A stretch of 64,000 nucleotides of DNA from Shinella sp. UYSO24 (GTDB lineage: Bacteria > Pseudomonadota > Alphaproteobacteria > Rhizobiales > Rhizobiaceae), in assembly GCA_902167985.1 (NCBI GenBank), contig CABHNZ010000003.1, forward strand, positions 310,001 to 374,000. Reading direction: 5' to 3'. Positions 48,100-56,618 of this stretch are shown here, one piece after another. The stretch's first letter is position 1. Each line of letters begins with the position of its first letter. Both the position numbers and the translations under genes were made by a program. The notes under the pieces are model-generated. The model was not told the origin of the DNA. It saw only the letters and a list, made by a program, of their open reading frames with translations, and did not search any database.

Positions 48100-48863
48100 T
48101 TACTGCACCTCGTTGACGTAGCGGTGGTTCGCCGTCGTTGCCGGTGGGCGCAGATCAAGACCGGCACGGCCATCTGGTCGTAGCAGACCTCATCGATCGT
48201 CAATACGGCCGCGGGAAGGGCGAGATCCAGCCAGCGGGCGTCATCTTCACCGGCCAGATCGGCACCGATCTGTTCGCGGATCGCTGAAATGCGGATGCCA
48301 TAATGTTCCAGCAGATGCAGATAGAAGAGCTGCGGAATATCCTCGATCCGGTCGGACAGGCCCGGCACGCGCTCGGCCGGCAGCGTCAGGATCTCGTGCA
48401 TGATCGGCCGGTCATCGACGATGCGGACACGGTGGAAGGTGACGACCGGCGTGCCTTCTTCGATCTGCAGCTTCTGCGCCTCGGCGGCATCTGCGGATTT
48501 CTTTTCAAGCGACGTCACGCGGGTGACGGATTTGCTCAGCGAACCGTCGAGCCCATGCAGGCGAAAATACTGGAAGAACAGGCGTAGCGAATGCTGCGGC
48601 TTGCGGCCGGTAACGACCGTGCCGGTCTTGCGGCGGCGGCTGAGCAAGCCGTCATTGGTCAGATCCATCAGGGCGCGGCGTATCGTGCCGACGGCAACGC
48701 CATAGGTTTGCGACAGAGCCACCTCGCTCGGCAGCACAGAGCCGGGCTCAAGTTTGCCCAGCATGATCGCCTCGGTGATCTGCCGTTTCACCACTTCGTA
48801 GAGCGGTAAGGAAATCTCGCTTAGCTTTTGGGCTTCCGCTGAAATATTAGGCAACTTAGACAA
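48100..48863 (-). CDS. GntR-family regulator with UTRA domain (HutC type, frameshift near end)
   Basis: About 254 residues. N-terminal winged helix: LPLYEVVKRQITEAIMLGKL, SVLPSEVALSQTYGVAVGTI and RRALMDLTNDGLLSRRRKTG. The C-terminal UTRA ligand domain includes TPVVTFHRVRIVDDRPIMHE and ends CYDQMAVPVLICAHR. The frame is lost near 48142; one more G gives ATTANHRYVNEVQ and a stop at 48100, 15 bases from the LuxR stop. It is divergent from the M20-transporter operon starting at 48980, its most likely target. HutC-type regulators are usually repressors released by a pathway metabolite. Confidence 0.86.
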
Positions 48864-48915
48864 TTATTTGCCTCTTCTTTGGAGTTGACTCATATCGTCG
48901 ATCTAATCACTATTA

Positions 48916-48925
48916 CTATATAGTT
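48916..48925. promoter_or_regulatory. Putative GntR operator palindrome
   Basis: ACTATATAGT is a perfect 10-bp palindrome in the AT-rich divergent gap, 25 bases after TTGACT (48885) and 55 before the M20 start. GntR proteins bind short palindromes of this kind. Position supports it; sequence alone is weak. Confidence 0.4.
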
Positions 48926-48979
48926 TATATTAAAGGGCAAGGCGACCGTGCCTGTCCCGGAATGCCGGAGGAACCGCGA

Positions 48980-50309
48980 ATGACCACGCCGCAAATCGCC
49001 CCGTCAACCGGCCCCATCGATAGTGCCATGGCAGCGATCGAACGCAATGTCGAGGCGGCTGTTGCGGATCTCGGGCGGATGATTGCTGTCGATACCTCCT
49101 TTCCGCCGGGCGAAGGCTATGATGCCTTTGCCGATCTGATGGAAGAAATCCTTAGCCCGATGGGCTTCGGCTTCACCCGCGTGACGGTGCCGGAAGCTCT
49201 CTGGCGCGTCGAAGGCGGCCCGGCGAGCGGTGCGCGCACCAATCTCGTCGCCGAGCGCGAAACCGGAAAACCGGTCTGCGGTCTCTATTATCATGTCGAC
49301 ACCGTCCCGGTGGCACCCGGCTGGCAGCGTGATCCGCTGCGCCTCACCATCGAAGGCGACGCGCTCTACGGTCTTGGTGCGGCCGACATGAAGGGCACGA
49401 TCGCCGCAACTCTGCTGGCGCTGCGTTCGGCGGCGGAGGCAGGCGTGGAACTCGCCTATGATCCGATGCTGCTGCTCTGCACCGATGAGGAGGGCGGGCT
49501 CTATCCAGGCATCCGCTATCTGGCCGAACAGAAGATGCTGAAGGGCCATATTCTCAATTTCAATGGCTCGGCTGCGCCGCGCGTCTGGGCCGGCTGCTTC
49601 GGTATCTTCAATCTCCAGCTCACCATTCACGGCCATGCCGTCCATGCGGGCGAGGGCAATCGCACCGGTACCGGCATCAACGCCATCGAAGGCGCATTGC
49701 CGGTGATGAATGCGCTGATGGCGCTGAAGCCGGTCGTTGCAAGCCGGGCCTCGGCGCTTGCGCCGCCGCCGCATGCCACGGGCCCGCTGCGTCCGTCGCT
49801 GACGATCTCCGCCATCGAAGGCGGCACGGCAGGCGGGCAGGTGCCGGCGGAACTGAAGATCCTCGTATCGCGCCGCTACGCGCCGGAAGAAAGCTACGAG
49901 GAGGCACGTGCCGAAATCGAAGCCGCCATCGGCAAGGCCGTTTCAGACGCCCGGCCTCGGTCTCTCCGTCGATCTCGTCGGCCATCTGATCCCGACCGAT
50001 GATCCGGATGGTCCGCACTGGCCACGCTGGCAGAAGGCCCTGTCGGCCGGCTTCGGCTACAAGCCGGAGGATTTCCACAAATGGGGCGCCGCCTCCTGTT
50101 CGGATTTCGGCTATGTGCAGAAGGCCGGTTTCGGGCCGGAAGTGCTGCTCAGCGGCCTTGGTCGCCCGGAAAGCTGCATCCATTCGCCGGAAGAGCATAC
50201 GACGCGGCAGGATATCGTGGCGCTCGCCAAGAGCATCCTTTCCTATCTCGCCGCCGACTTTTCCGCCGATCTCATTCCCGAACATCAATCAACGGAAAAC
50301 CGCTCGTAA
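48980..50309 (+). CDS. M20-family metallohydrolase with complete metal site (frameshifted)
   Basis: ArgE/DapE-type deacylase or amidohydrolase of about 443 residues. Metal ligands are all present: His105 and Asp107 in YYHVDTVPV, Asp136 in YGLGAADMKG, Glu170-Glu171 in CTDEEGG, and a final His in ESCIHSPEEHT. The start at 48980 is chosen because GGAGGA lies eight bases upstream; the frame is open from 48962. The frame changes near 49943 (to TPGLGLSVDLVGHLIPTDDP); here one extra base, not a missing one, best explains it. It heads the second transporter operon. It probably removes an acyl or carbamoyl group from the imported compound. Confidence 0.84.
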
Positions 50310-50342
50310 GAGCGGGTATCGACAACCTGAAGGGGACTATCC

Positions 50343-51905
50343 ATGCTTGAAATGAAACGACGCTTCTTCCTCGCCGGTACCGCAGCGGTCTCCGCTGCCG
50401 CGGCGATTGCCCCGGTCATGAGCCCGGCCTTTGCCGCCGAGCCGGTCAAGGGCGGCACGCTGCGCGTCTCCATCGACCAGGCGGTCAGCGTTCTTCATCC
50501 GCTGCTCACCCGCGTCAACCCGGAATATCTCGTCAGCGAACTGCTCTACAGCAACTTGACCCGCCTCAAGGTCGACATGTCGATCGAGCCGGATCTGGCC
50601 GAAAGCTGGAAGCCGAATGCGGACATGACGGAATGGACCTTCAAGCTGCGCTCCAACGTCAAGTTCCATGACGGTTCCGCCTTCTCCTCGGCTGACGTAG
50701 TCGAGACCTTCAAGGCGATCCTCGATCCGAAGAATGCTTCGCCGGGCCGCAACAATGTCGGTCCGATCGCATCGGTCACGGCCGCCGACGCGCAGACCGT
50801 CACCTTCAAGCTCACCGGCGCCTATGCCGACCTTCCGGTCGCTCTCGCTTACACCAATGCCCGCATCATCCCGGCTTCGATCGCCACCGGCGATTTCAAG
50901 AGCCTGTCGTCCAAGGCCGTCGGCACCGGCCCGTTCAAGCTCGTCTCCTACGAGCCGGATCGCCTCGTCGTCGTCGAGCGCAACCCGGATTACTACGATC
51001 CGGCGCGTCCCTATGTCGATCGCGTCGAAGTGCAGGTCTTCCCGGATCTCTCCGCCGAAGGATCGGCAATGATCTCGGGCAATATCGATGTCATGGCCAG
51101 CGTCCAGCCGACCGAATTCCTGCGCATGAAGGATAGTGACGGCGTCAACGTTCTGCGCGTGGCCTCGGGCCAGTTCTGCAACATCAACTTCGGCTGCGAT
51201 ACCGCTCCGTTCAACGATCCGCGCGTCCGCCGCGCCATCGCGCTGACTGTCGATCGTCAGGCCATGGTCGATTTCGTCACCGAAGGTTTCGGCACGCCCG
51301 GCAACGATACGCCGCTCAACGCCTCCTACCAGTTCTTCAAGGCGATCCCGAACCGCGCGCAGAACATTGCCGAAGCCAAGAAGCTTTTGGCAGAAGCCGG
51401 TCATCCGAACGGCCTCGAGGCAACCCTCATCGCATCTGACAAGCCTGCCGTCCGCACCCAGCTCGCCGTTGCGCTGCGCGAAATGGCCAAGGAAGCCGGC
51501 ATCACCATCAACGTGCAGACCATGCCGCATGCCACCTATCTGGATCAGGTCTGGAAGAAGGGCTCGTTCTACGTCGGCTTCTACAACATGCAGCCGACGC
51601 CGGATGGCATCTTCAAGCTGCTCTACACGTCCGACGCCTCTTGGAACGAGACGCGCTGGAACAACAAGGCCTTCGACGCCCTGATCGCCGAAGCCCGCAC
51701 CACCGACGATACCGCCAAGCGCACCGAGCTCTACACCAAGGCGCAGGTGCTGATGAACGACGAAGTGCCGTCGATCATCCCGGTCTTCTTCGATGTTCTC
51801 GCTGCCAAGCGCAGCTGGGTTGAAGGCTTCCAGGCGCATCCGCGCGCCTCGGTCTTCCGCCTCGATTACGCTTCGCTCACGGCCAAGGCGCCGAAGCGCG
51901 GCTGA
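50343..51905 (+). CDS. Oligopeptide-type ABC substrate-binding protein of the M20 operon
   Basis: Periplasmic binding protein of 520 residues. The leader MKRRFFLAGTAAVSAAAAIA has two arginines before the hydrophobic core and could be Sec or Tat dependent. SBP_bac_5 segments: LAESWKPNADMTEWTFKLRS, FHDGSAFSSADVVETF and RVRRAIALTVDRQAMVDFV. It lies 33 bases after the M20 gene and is followed by two permeases and a double ATPase. A stem-loop lies just after its stop. Its ligand is unknown but should be the substrate of the enclosed hydrolases. Confidence 0.88.
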   Translation: MLEMKRRFFLAGTAAVSAAAAIAPVMSPAFAAEPVKGGTLRVSIDQAVSVLHPLLTRVNPEYLVSELLYSNLTRLKVDMSIEPDLAESWKPNADMTEWTFKLRSNVKFHDGSAFSSADVVETFKAILDPKNASPGRNNVGPIASVTAADAQTVTFKLTGAYADLPVALAYTNARIIPASIATGDFKSLSSKAVGTGPFKLVSYEPDRLVVVERNPDYYDPARPYVDRVEVQVFPDLSAEGSAMISGNIDVMASVQPTEFLRMKDSDGVNVLRVASGQFCNINFGCDTAPFNDPRVRRAIALTVDRQAMVDFVTEGFGTPGNDTPLNASYQFFKAIPNRAQNIAEAKKLLAEAGHPNGLEATLIASDKPAVRTQLAVALREMAKEAGITINVQTMPHATYLDQVWKKGSFYVGFYNMQPTPDGIFKLLYTSDASWNETRWNNKAFDALIAEARTTDDTAKRTELYTKAQVLMNDEVPSIIPVFFDVLAAKRSWVEGFQAHPRASVFRLDYASLTAKAPKRG

Positions 51906-51920
51906 TCCATCGGTCCTTTC

Positions 51921-51946
51921 GGGCGCGGCTTGATAAGGCCGCGTCC
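51921..51946 (+). promoter_or_regulatory. Intercistronic stem-loop after the binding-protein gene
   Basis: GGGCGCGGC-TTGATAAG-GCCGCGTCC is a 9-bp stem with one G-T pair, 15 bases after the binding-protein stop and 27 before the permease start. It is placed as in the other binding-protein operons of this window. Confidence 0.6.
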
Positions 51947-51973
51947 GATCCTCTTCTCTTCAAGGAACAGGTC

Positions 51974-52921
51974 GTGTCACCGAATTACCTGCTCAAACGC
52001 ATCCTGATGATCGTTTACACCCTCTTCGTGGTGTCGCTGATCGTCTTTGCCATCACCCAGGTCCTGCCTGCCGATGCCGCCGTCATGATGCTTGGCGAAA
52101 ACGCTACGCCCGAAGCGTTGCATGCGCTGCGTCAGACGATGGGGCTCGATGCGCCTGTCTATATGCAATATCTCCATTGGCTGGGTCATCTGGCCCAAGG
52201 TGATTTCGGCACCTCGCTGCGCACCAATCAGCCGGTCGGGCCTGCGATGTTTGCCGCCCTCGGCCGCTCGCTGCTGCTCGCCTTCCTGTCGATCGGCCTG
52301 ATGCTGGTCATCGCCATTCCGCTCGGCATCATCGCGGCCGTCCGCCGCGGCAAGATTGCCGATATGCTGGTGAGCCTCGTTTCCTATCTCGGCGTCGCCC
52401 TGCCGGAGTTCGTCACGGCCACAGTTGCAGTCCTGGTTCTCGCCGACTGGCTGAAATGGCTGCCGCCCACCGGCTACGTGCCGCTGACGGAGGACTTTTT
52501 TGGCGCCATCGCGCATCTCATCCTGCCGGTCTGCGTCATCTCGGTCATCCTGATCGCTCACGTCTCGCGCATGGTTCGCTCGGAACTCGTCGATGTGCTG
52601 CATACCGATTATATCCGTGCCGCGCGGCTGAAGGGCGTTTCCGGCCGCACCGTTCTCTGGCGTCACGCGCTGCGCAACGCGCTTCTGCCGACGATCACCA
52701 TCGTGGCGCTTGATGTCGGCTATCTGCTTGGCGGCGTCATCGTCGTGGAAGAGATCTTTGCCATTCCCGGTATCGGCCGTGAGCTGATCGTCGCCATCCA
52801 GGCCCGCGACCTGCCGGCCATTCAGGCGGGCGTGCTGATCATGGCTGCCACCTATTCGGTCGTCAATTTCGTTGCCGACATCCTTTACGCCTGGCTCGAC
52901 AAGAGAATCCAGTATGACTGA
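51974..52921 (+). CDS. Oligopeptide-type ABC permease, DppB-like
   Basis: Inner-membrane permease of 315 residues. It starts at a GTG (51974) preceded by AAGGAACAG: VSPNYLLKRILMIVYTLFVV. Hallmarks are VLPADAAVMMLGENATPEAL, the EAA region AARLKGVSGRTVLWRHALRN and IVVEEIFAIPGIGRELI. Six hydrophobic segments are visible. The end overlaps the next start by eight bases. Confidence 0.9.
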   Translation: MSPNYLLKRILMIVYTLFVVSLIVFAITQVLPADAAVMMLGENATPEALHALRQTMGLDAPVYMQYLHWLGHLAQGDFGTSLRTNQPVGPAMFAALGRSLLLAFLSIGLMLVIAIPLGIIAAVRRGKIADMLVSLVSYLGVALPEFVTATVAVLVLADWLKWLPPTGYVPLTEDFFGAIAHLILPVCVISVILIAHVSRMVRSELVDVLHTDYIRAARLKGVSGRTVLWRHALRNALLPTITIVALDVGYLLGGVIVVEEIFAIPGIGRELIVAIQARDLPAIQAGVLIMAATYSVVNFVADILYAWLDKRIQYD

Positions 52922-53737
52922 GTTTTTGAAACGCCTCCTCAAGACGCCGCAGGGTGCGATCGGCTTCCTCATCGTTCTTCTGGTTCTGATCGTGGTTGCC
53001 TTCGGCCCGATCATTGCCACCCACGATCCTGAGAAGATGTCGATCCTCTTCCGCTACAAGGCGCCAAGTGCCAGCTTCTGGCTCGGCACCGACCAGTATG
53101 GCCGCGATATCTTCTCGCGTCTGATGATCGGCGCGCGCGCACCGTCGTCATGGCAGTGCTGGCCACCATCGCCGGAACGCTGATCGGCGCCCTCATCGGC
53201 ACCACTTCCGCCTTCCTGGGCGGCCGGGCCGACGAGTTCATCATGCGCACGATCGATGCCGTGATGTCGATCCCGAGCCTGCTGTTCGCGCTCCTGGTGG
53301 TCAACCTTCTGGGTTCGAGCACGGTGAATGCTCTCGTTGCCGTCGCCATCGCCTTTGCGCCCGGCATGGCACGCATCACCCGAAGCGTCGCACTTTCGGT
53401 TCGCAAGCAGGATTACGTCAACGCCGCCATCGCCCGCGGTGAAAGCTCGGCCTTCATCATCCGCCGCGAAATGCTGCCGAACGTGATTGCACCGATCATC
53501 GTCGAGATGACGATCCGCGTCGCCTTTGCCGTCATGCTGTTTGCCACCTTGAGCTTCCTCGGCCTCGGTGCCCAGCCGCCGGCAGCCGAATGGGGCCTGA
53601 TGGTCTCGGAAGCGCGCCAGTACATGCATCTGAGCGCCTATATCCTGATCTGGCCGAGCGTGGCGATCGCCATCACCGCCATCGGCTTCAACCTGCTCGG
53701 CGACGGGCTGCGCGATGCGCTCAATCCCCGCACGTGA
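52914..53737 (+). CDS. Oligopeptide-type ABC permease, DppC-like (frameshifted)
   Basis: Second membrane subunit, about 275 residues after repair. It opens MTEFLKRLLKTPQGAIGFLI and has FWLGTDQYGRDIFSRLMIGA, the DppC hallmark. The frame is lost near 53143: one more C (GCGCGCCACC) gives GARATVVMAVLATIAGTLIG. Later features are AIARGESSAFIIRREMLPNV (EAA) and the end GFNLLGDGLRDALNPRT. It is coupled to the DppB-like gene by overlap and is followed at once by the ATPase gene. Confidence 0.87.
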
Positions 53738-53744
53738 GGTGGTC

Positions 53745-55394
53745 ATGACGAATACGATCGAAACACCGGTTCTCGCCATCCGCGACTATTCCCTCGATTA
53801 CGAGACCGCCAACGGCACGTTCCATGCGCTGAAGAAGATCGATCTTGCGATCGGTCGCGGCGAGATCCTCGGTCTCGTCGGCGAGTCCGGCTCCGGCAAG
53901 ACCTCGCTCGCATGGTCGATCATGCGCTACCTGTCGAAGAACGCCCGCGAGACCTCCGGCGATATTCTCTTAAGCGGCGAAAGCCTCCTGAAGAAATCGA
54001 ATGCCGAGATCGAGGCGATGCGTGGCCGTCGCATCAGCATGGTCTTCCAGGATCCGAGCACCTCGCTCAACCCAACTCTGTCATTGGGCCATCAGCTGTC
54101 CGAGGTGCTGGTGCGCCATCGCAAGCTGACGAAACAGCAGGCGTGGAAGGAAGGCGAGGCGATGCTGGCCCGTGTTGGCCTGAAAACGCCGGCCGAGATG
54201 ATGAAGCGCATGCCGCATGAGGCATCCGGCGGCGAAAAGCAGCGTGTCGTCATCGCGTCCGCCTTCGCCTGCAGCCCGGAATGCATCATCTTTGACGAGC
54301 CGACGACGGCGCTCGACGTCATCACCTCGCGGCAGATCCTCGATCTCTTCGTCAAGTTGCAGGAAGAAACCGGCGTCGCCTCGCTCTATATCTCGCACGA
54401 TCTGGCCCTCGTCTCGCGCACGGCAAGCCGTGTCGCGGTCATCAAGCATGGCGATATCGTCGAGCAGGGGCCGGTCGCTTCGATCTTCTCGGCACCCCGC
54501 GAAACCTATACGCGGGAGCTGATCGACGCCGTGCCCGATCCGGCACGCCGCCTCTCCAGCCCTTCGGTGGAAGCCACGGCCGAGCCGCTGGTGAAGGTCG
54601 AGAATGTCAGCGTCCACTATGGTCGCAAGCCGTTCCTGGCCTCGCTGACCGGCAAGACCTTCACCCGGTTCAAGGGCAATAATGCTGTCTCGCTCACCGT
54701 CAATCCGGGCGAAATTCTCGGTGTCGTCGGCGAATCCGGCTCGGGCAAGTCGACGCTTGCCAAGGCGATGACCGGGCTTAATCCGTTCGAAGGCAAGATC
54801 TGGTTCGACGGCCGCGAGATCCGCGGGCTGAAAGACATGACCACGGCCTATCGCAAGGATGTGCAGATCATCTTCCAGCACCCGGATGCCTCGCTCAATC
54901 CGCGCCACAAGATTTTCGAAATCCTGTCGCGGCCATTGAAGCTCTACGGCGACGGCTCGGACCTGCGCCAGCAGGTCGGCGACATGCTGGAAAAGGTCCG
55001 CCTGCCGCGCACCCATGCGGATCGCTATCCGCACCAGCTGTCAGGCGGTGAAAAGCAGCGCGTGGCGATTGCCCGCGCATTCGCCTCCAAGCCGCGGCTT
55101 GTCATCTGCGACGAGATCACATCGGCACTGGATGTCTCGGTACAGGCCTCCGTGGTCGAGCTTCTGCTCGAGCTGCAGAAGGCCAATAACACCGCCTATC
55201 TCTTCATCACCCACGATCTCAACCTGATCCGCCAGATCGCCCACCGTATCGCCGTCATGTATCGCGGCGATCTGGTGGAAATCGCCCCGGCGGAAGAGAT
55301 CGAAAGCGCTGACCGCGCCGACTACACCCGCCGTCTTATTGCCGCCGTGCCGCTGCCGGCCGGCACGTCACCAATTGCATCTAAAGGAGCATGA
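53745..55394 (+). CDS. Oligopeptide-type ABC ATPase with two nucleotide-binding domains
   Basis: Fused ATPase of 549 residues. First domain: Walker [11 protein letters not shown] from about residue 46, signature ASGGEKQRVVIASAF (A before SGGE instead of L), Walker B CIIFDEPTTALD. Second domain: Walker [11 protein letters not shown] near residue 328, signature [15 protein letters not shown], Walker B LVICDEITSALD (I in place of P). The ATG at 53745 follows GAGGTGG; the frame is open from 53715. The stop overlaps the next gene start. It powers the second transporter. Confidence 0.9.
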   Translation: MTNTIETPVLAIRDYSLDYETANGTFHALKKIDLAIGRGEILGLVGESGSGKTSLAWSIMRYLSKNARETSGDILLSGESLLKKSNAEIEAMRGRRISMVFQDPSTSLNPTLSLGHQLSEVLVRHRKLTKQQAWKEGEAMLARVGLKTPAEMMKRMPHEASGGEKQRVVIASAFACSPECIIFDEPTTALDVITSRQILDLFVKLQEETGVASLYISHDLALVSRTASRVAVIKHGDIVEQGPVASIFSAPRETYTRELIDAVPDPARRLSSPSVEATAEPLVKVENVSVHYGRKPFLASLTGKTFTRFKGNNAVSLTVNPGEILGVVGESGSGKSTLAKAMTGLNPFEGKIWFDGREIRGLKDMTTAYRKDVQIIFQHPDASLNPRHKIFEILSRPLKLYGDGSDLRQQVGDMLEKVRLPRTHADRYPHQLSGGEKQRVAIARAFASKPRLVICDEITSALDVSVQASVVELLLELQKANNTAYLFITHDLNLIRQIAHRIAVMYRGDLVEIAPAEEIESADRADYTRRLIAAVPLPAGTSPIASKGA

Positions 55395-56617
55395 CAATGG
55401 ACCCGAAGTCCCTGTTGGACCGGATCGACGAAAAGGCCTGCCTCGATTTCCTGTCGAAAATGGTCCAGCACAAGAGCCATTCGGAAACCGAAGGCGAGCG
55501 TGATCTGGCGCGCTACATGGTCGGCGAACTGGAAAAGATCGGCGTCGAAGCCGAGCTCCAGCCTTTCGATGAAGGTCGTCGCTTTAATGCGATCGGTCGC
55601 CTGAAGGGTGAAGGCGGCGGCAAAAGCCTGCTGTTCAACGGCCATCTCGATACCAATCCCGTCACCGAAGGCTGGACGGTCGATCCTTACGCGGGTCTCG
55701 TCGATGACAAGTTCATCTATGGTATCGGCGTTTCCAACATGAAGGCTGGCGATGCCGCCTATTTCTGCGCGGTCAAGACGCTGCTCGATGCCGGCGTCAA
55801 GCTGAAGGGCGATGTCGTCCTGACCTTCGTCGTCGGCGAGCTTCAGGGCGGCGTCGGCACGGTCGCCGCGATCAAGAGCGGTGTGAAGGCCGACTATTTC
55901 ATCAACAGCGAGCCGAGCGATCTCGTTGCCGTCACCATGCATGCGGCGGCGCTGAGCTATGTCATCGAGCTAACGGGCGATACCCGACATCTCTCGAAGC
56001 GCGAGGAAGCCGTCGATGCCATCGCGGCCGCCTGCGATATCATTCCGCGCATCAACGCCATGACCTTCAGCGGTGCCAAGAGCGACGTGCATCGTTCGAT
56101 CAATCGCGGCCATGTCGGTGTCGTCCATGGCGCGCTTGGCCGTGATCTCGAAGAATGGCGCCCGCCGCAGGTCGCCGATTTCGTCCGTCTGCGCGGCTCC
56201 TGCCGCTATGCGCCGGGCCAGACGCAGGAAGGCGTGCTTGCCGATCTCGACCGCGAGCTGCGTGCGCTCGAAGAGCGTTTCCCGGGCCTGAAGGCCAAGC
56301 TCGTGCCGGCGATGATCGAAGGCCGTCCGCTGATGCCGCCCTTCGAGGTTTCGGAAGATTCGCGCATCGTCAAATCGATCAACGCCGCCTATGAGGCCGT
56401 GCGTGGCGAAAAGCAGCCGACCGGCGCCATCACGCCGACCCGCTTCTACGGCACCGATGCCGGCCATCTCTACCATGAGCTTGGCATGGAAGGCATCGTC
56501 TGCGGTCCGGGCGGTCGTTACAACACCATGCCCGACGAGCGCGTCGACATCATCGACTATCTCGACATGATCCGCGTCTACATGCTGACGATCCTCGATA
56601 TCTGCGAGGTCGCCTGA
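55391..56617 (+). CDS. M20-family protein with altered metal-binding residues
   Basis: About 406-408 residues; the ATG at 55397 has the better distance from AAAGGAG than the overlapping ATG at 55391. The first ligands His83 and Asp85 (FNGHLDTNP) are kept (numbering from 55397). The bridging Asp of the usual DMKG is Asn (YGIGVSNMKAG, about 114), the paired DEEG glutamates read GELQGG (one Glu left, about 148), and the last His region reads GGRYNTMPDERV with Asn where His is expected. The rest of the fold, including HLSKREEAVDAI in the dimer domain, is normal. It may be a one-metal or non-metal hydrolase, or a binding protein. Confidence 0.82.
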   Translation: MTMDPKSLLDRIDEKACLDFLSKMVQHKSHSETEGERDLARYMVGELEKIGVEAELQPFDEGRRFNAIGRLKGEGGGKSLLFNGHLDTNPVTEGWTVDPYAGLVDDKFIYGIGVSNMKAGDAAYFCAVKTLLDAGVKLKGDVVLTFVVGELQGGVGTVAAIKSGVKADYFINSEPSDLVAVTMHAAALSYVIELTGDTRHLSKREEAVDAIAAACDIIPRINAMTFSGAKSDVHRSINRGHVGVVHGALGRDLEEWRPPQVADFVRLRGSCRYAPGQTQEGVLADLDRELRALEERFPGLKAKLVPAMIEGRPLMPPFEVSEDSRIVKSINAAYEAVRGEKQPTGAITPTRFYGTDAGHLYHELGMEGIVCGPGGRYNTMPDERVDIIDYLDMIRVYMLTILDICEVA

Positions 56618-56618
56618 G

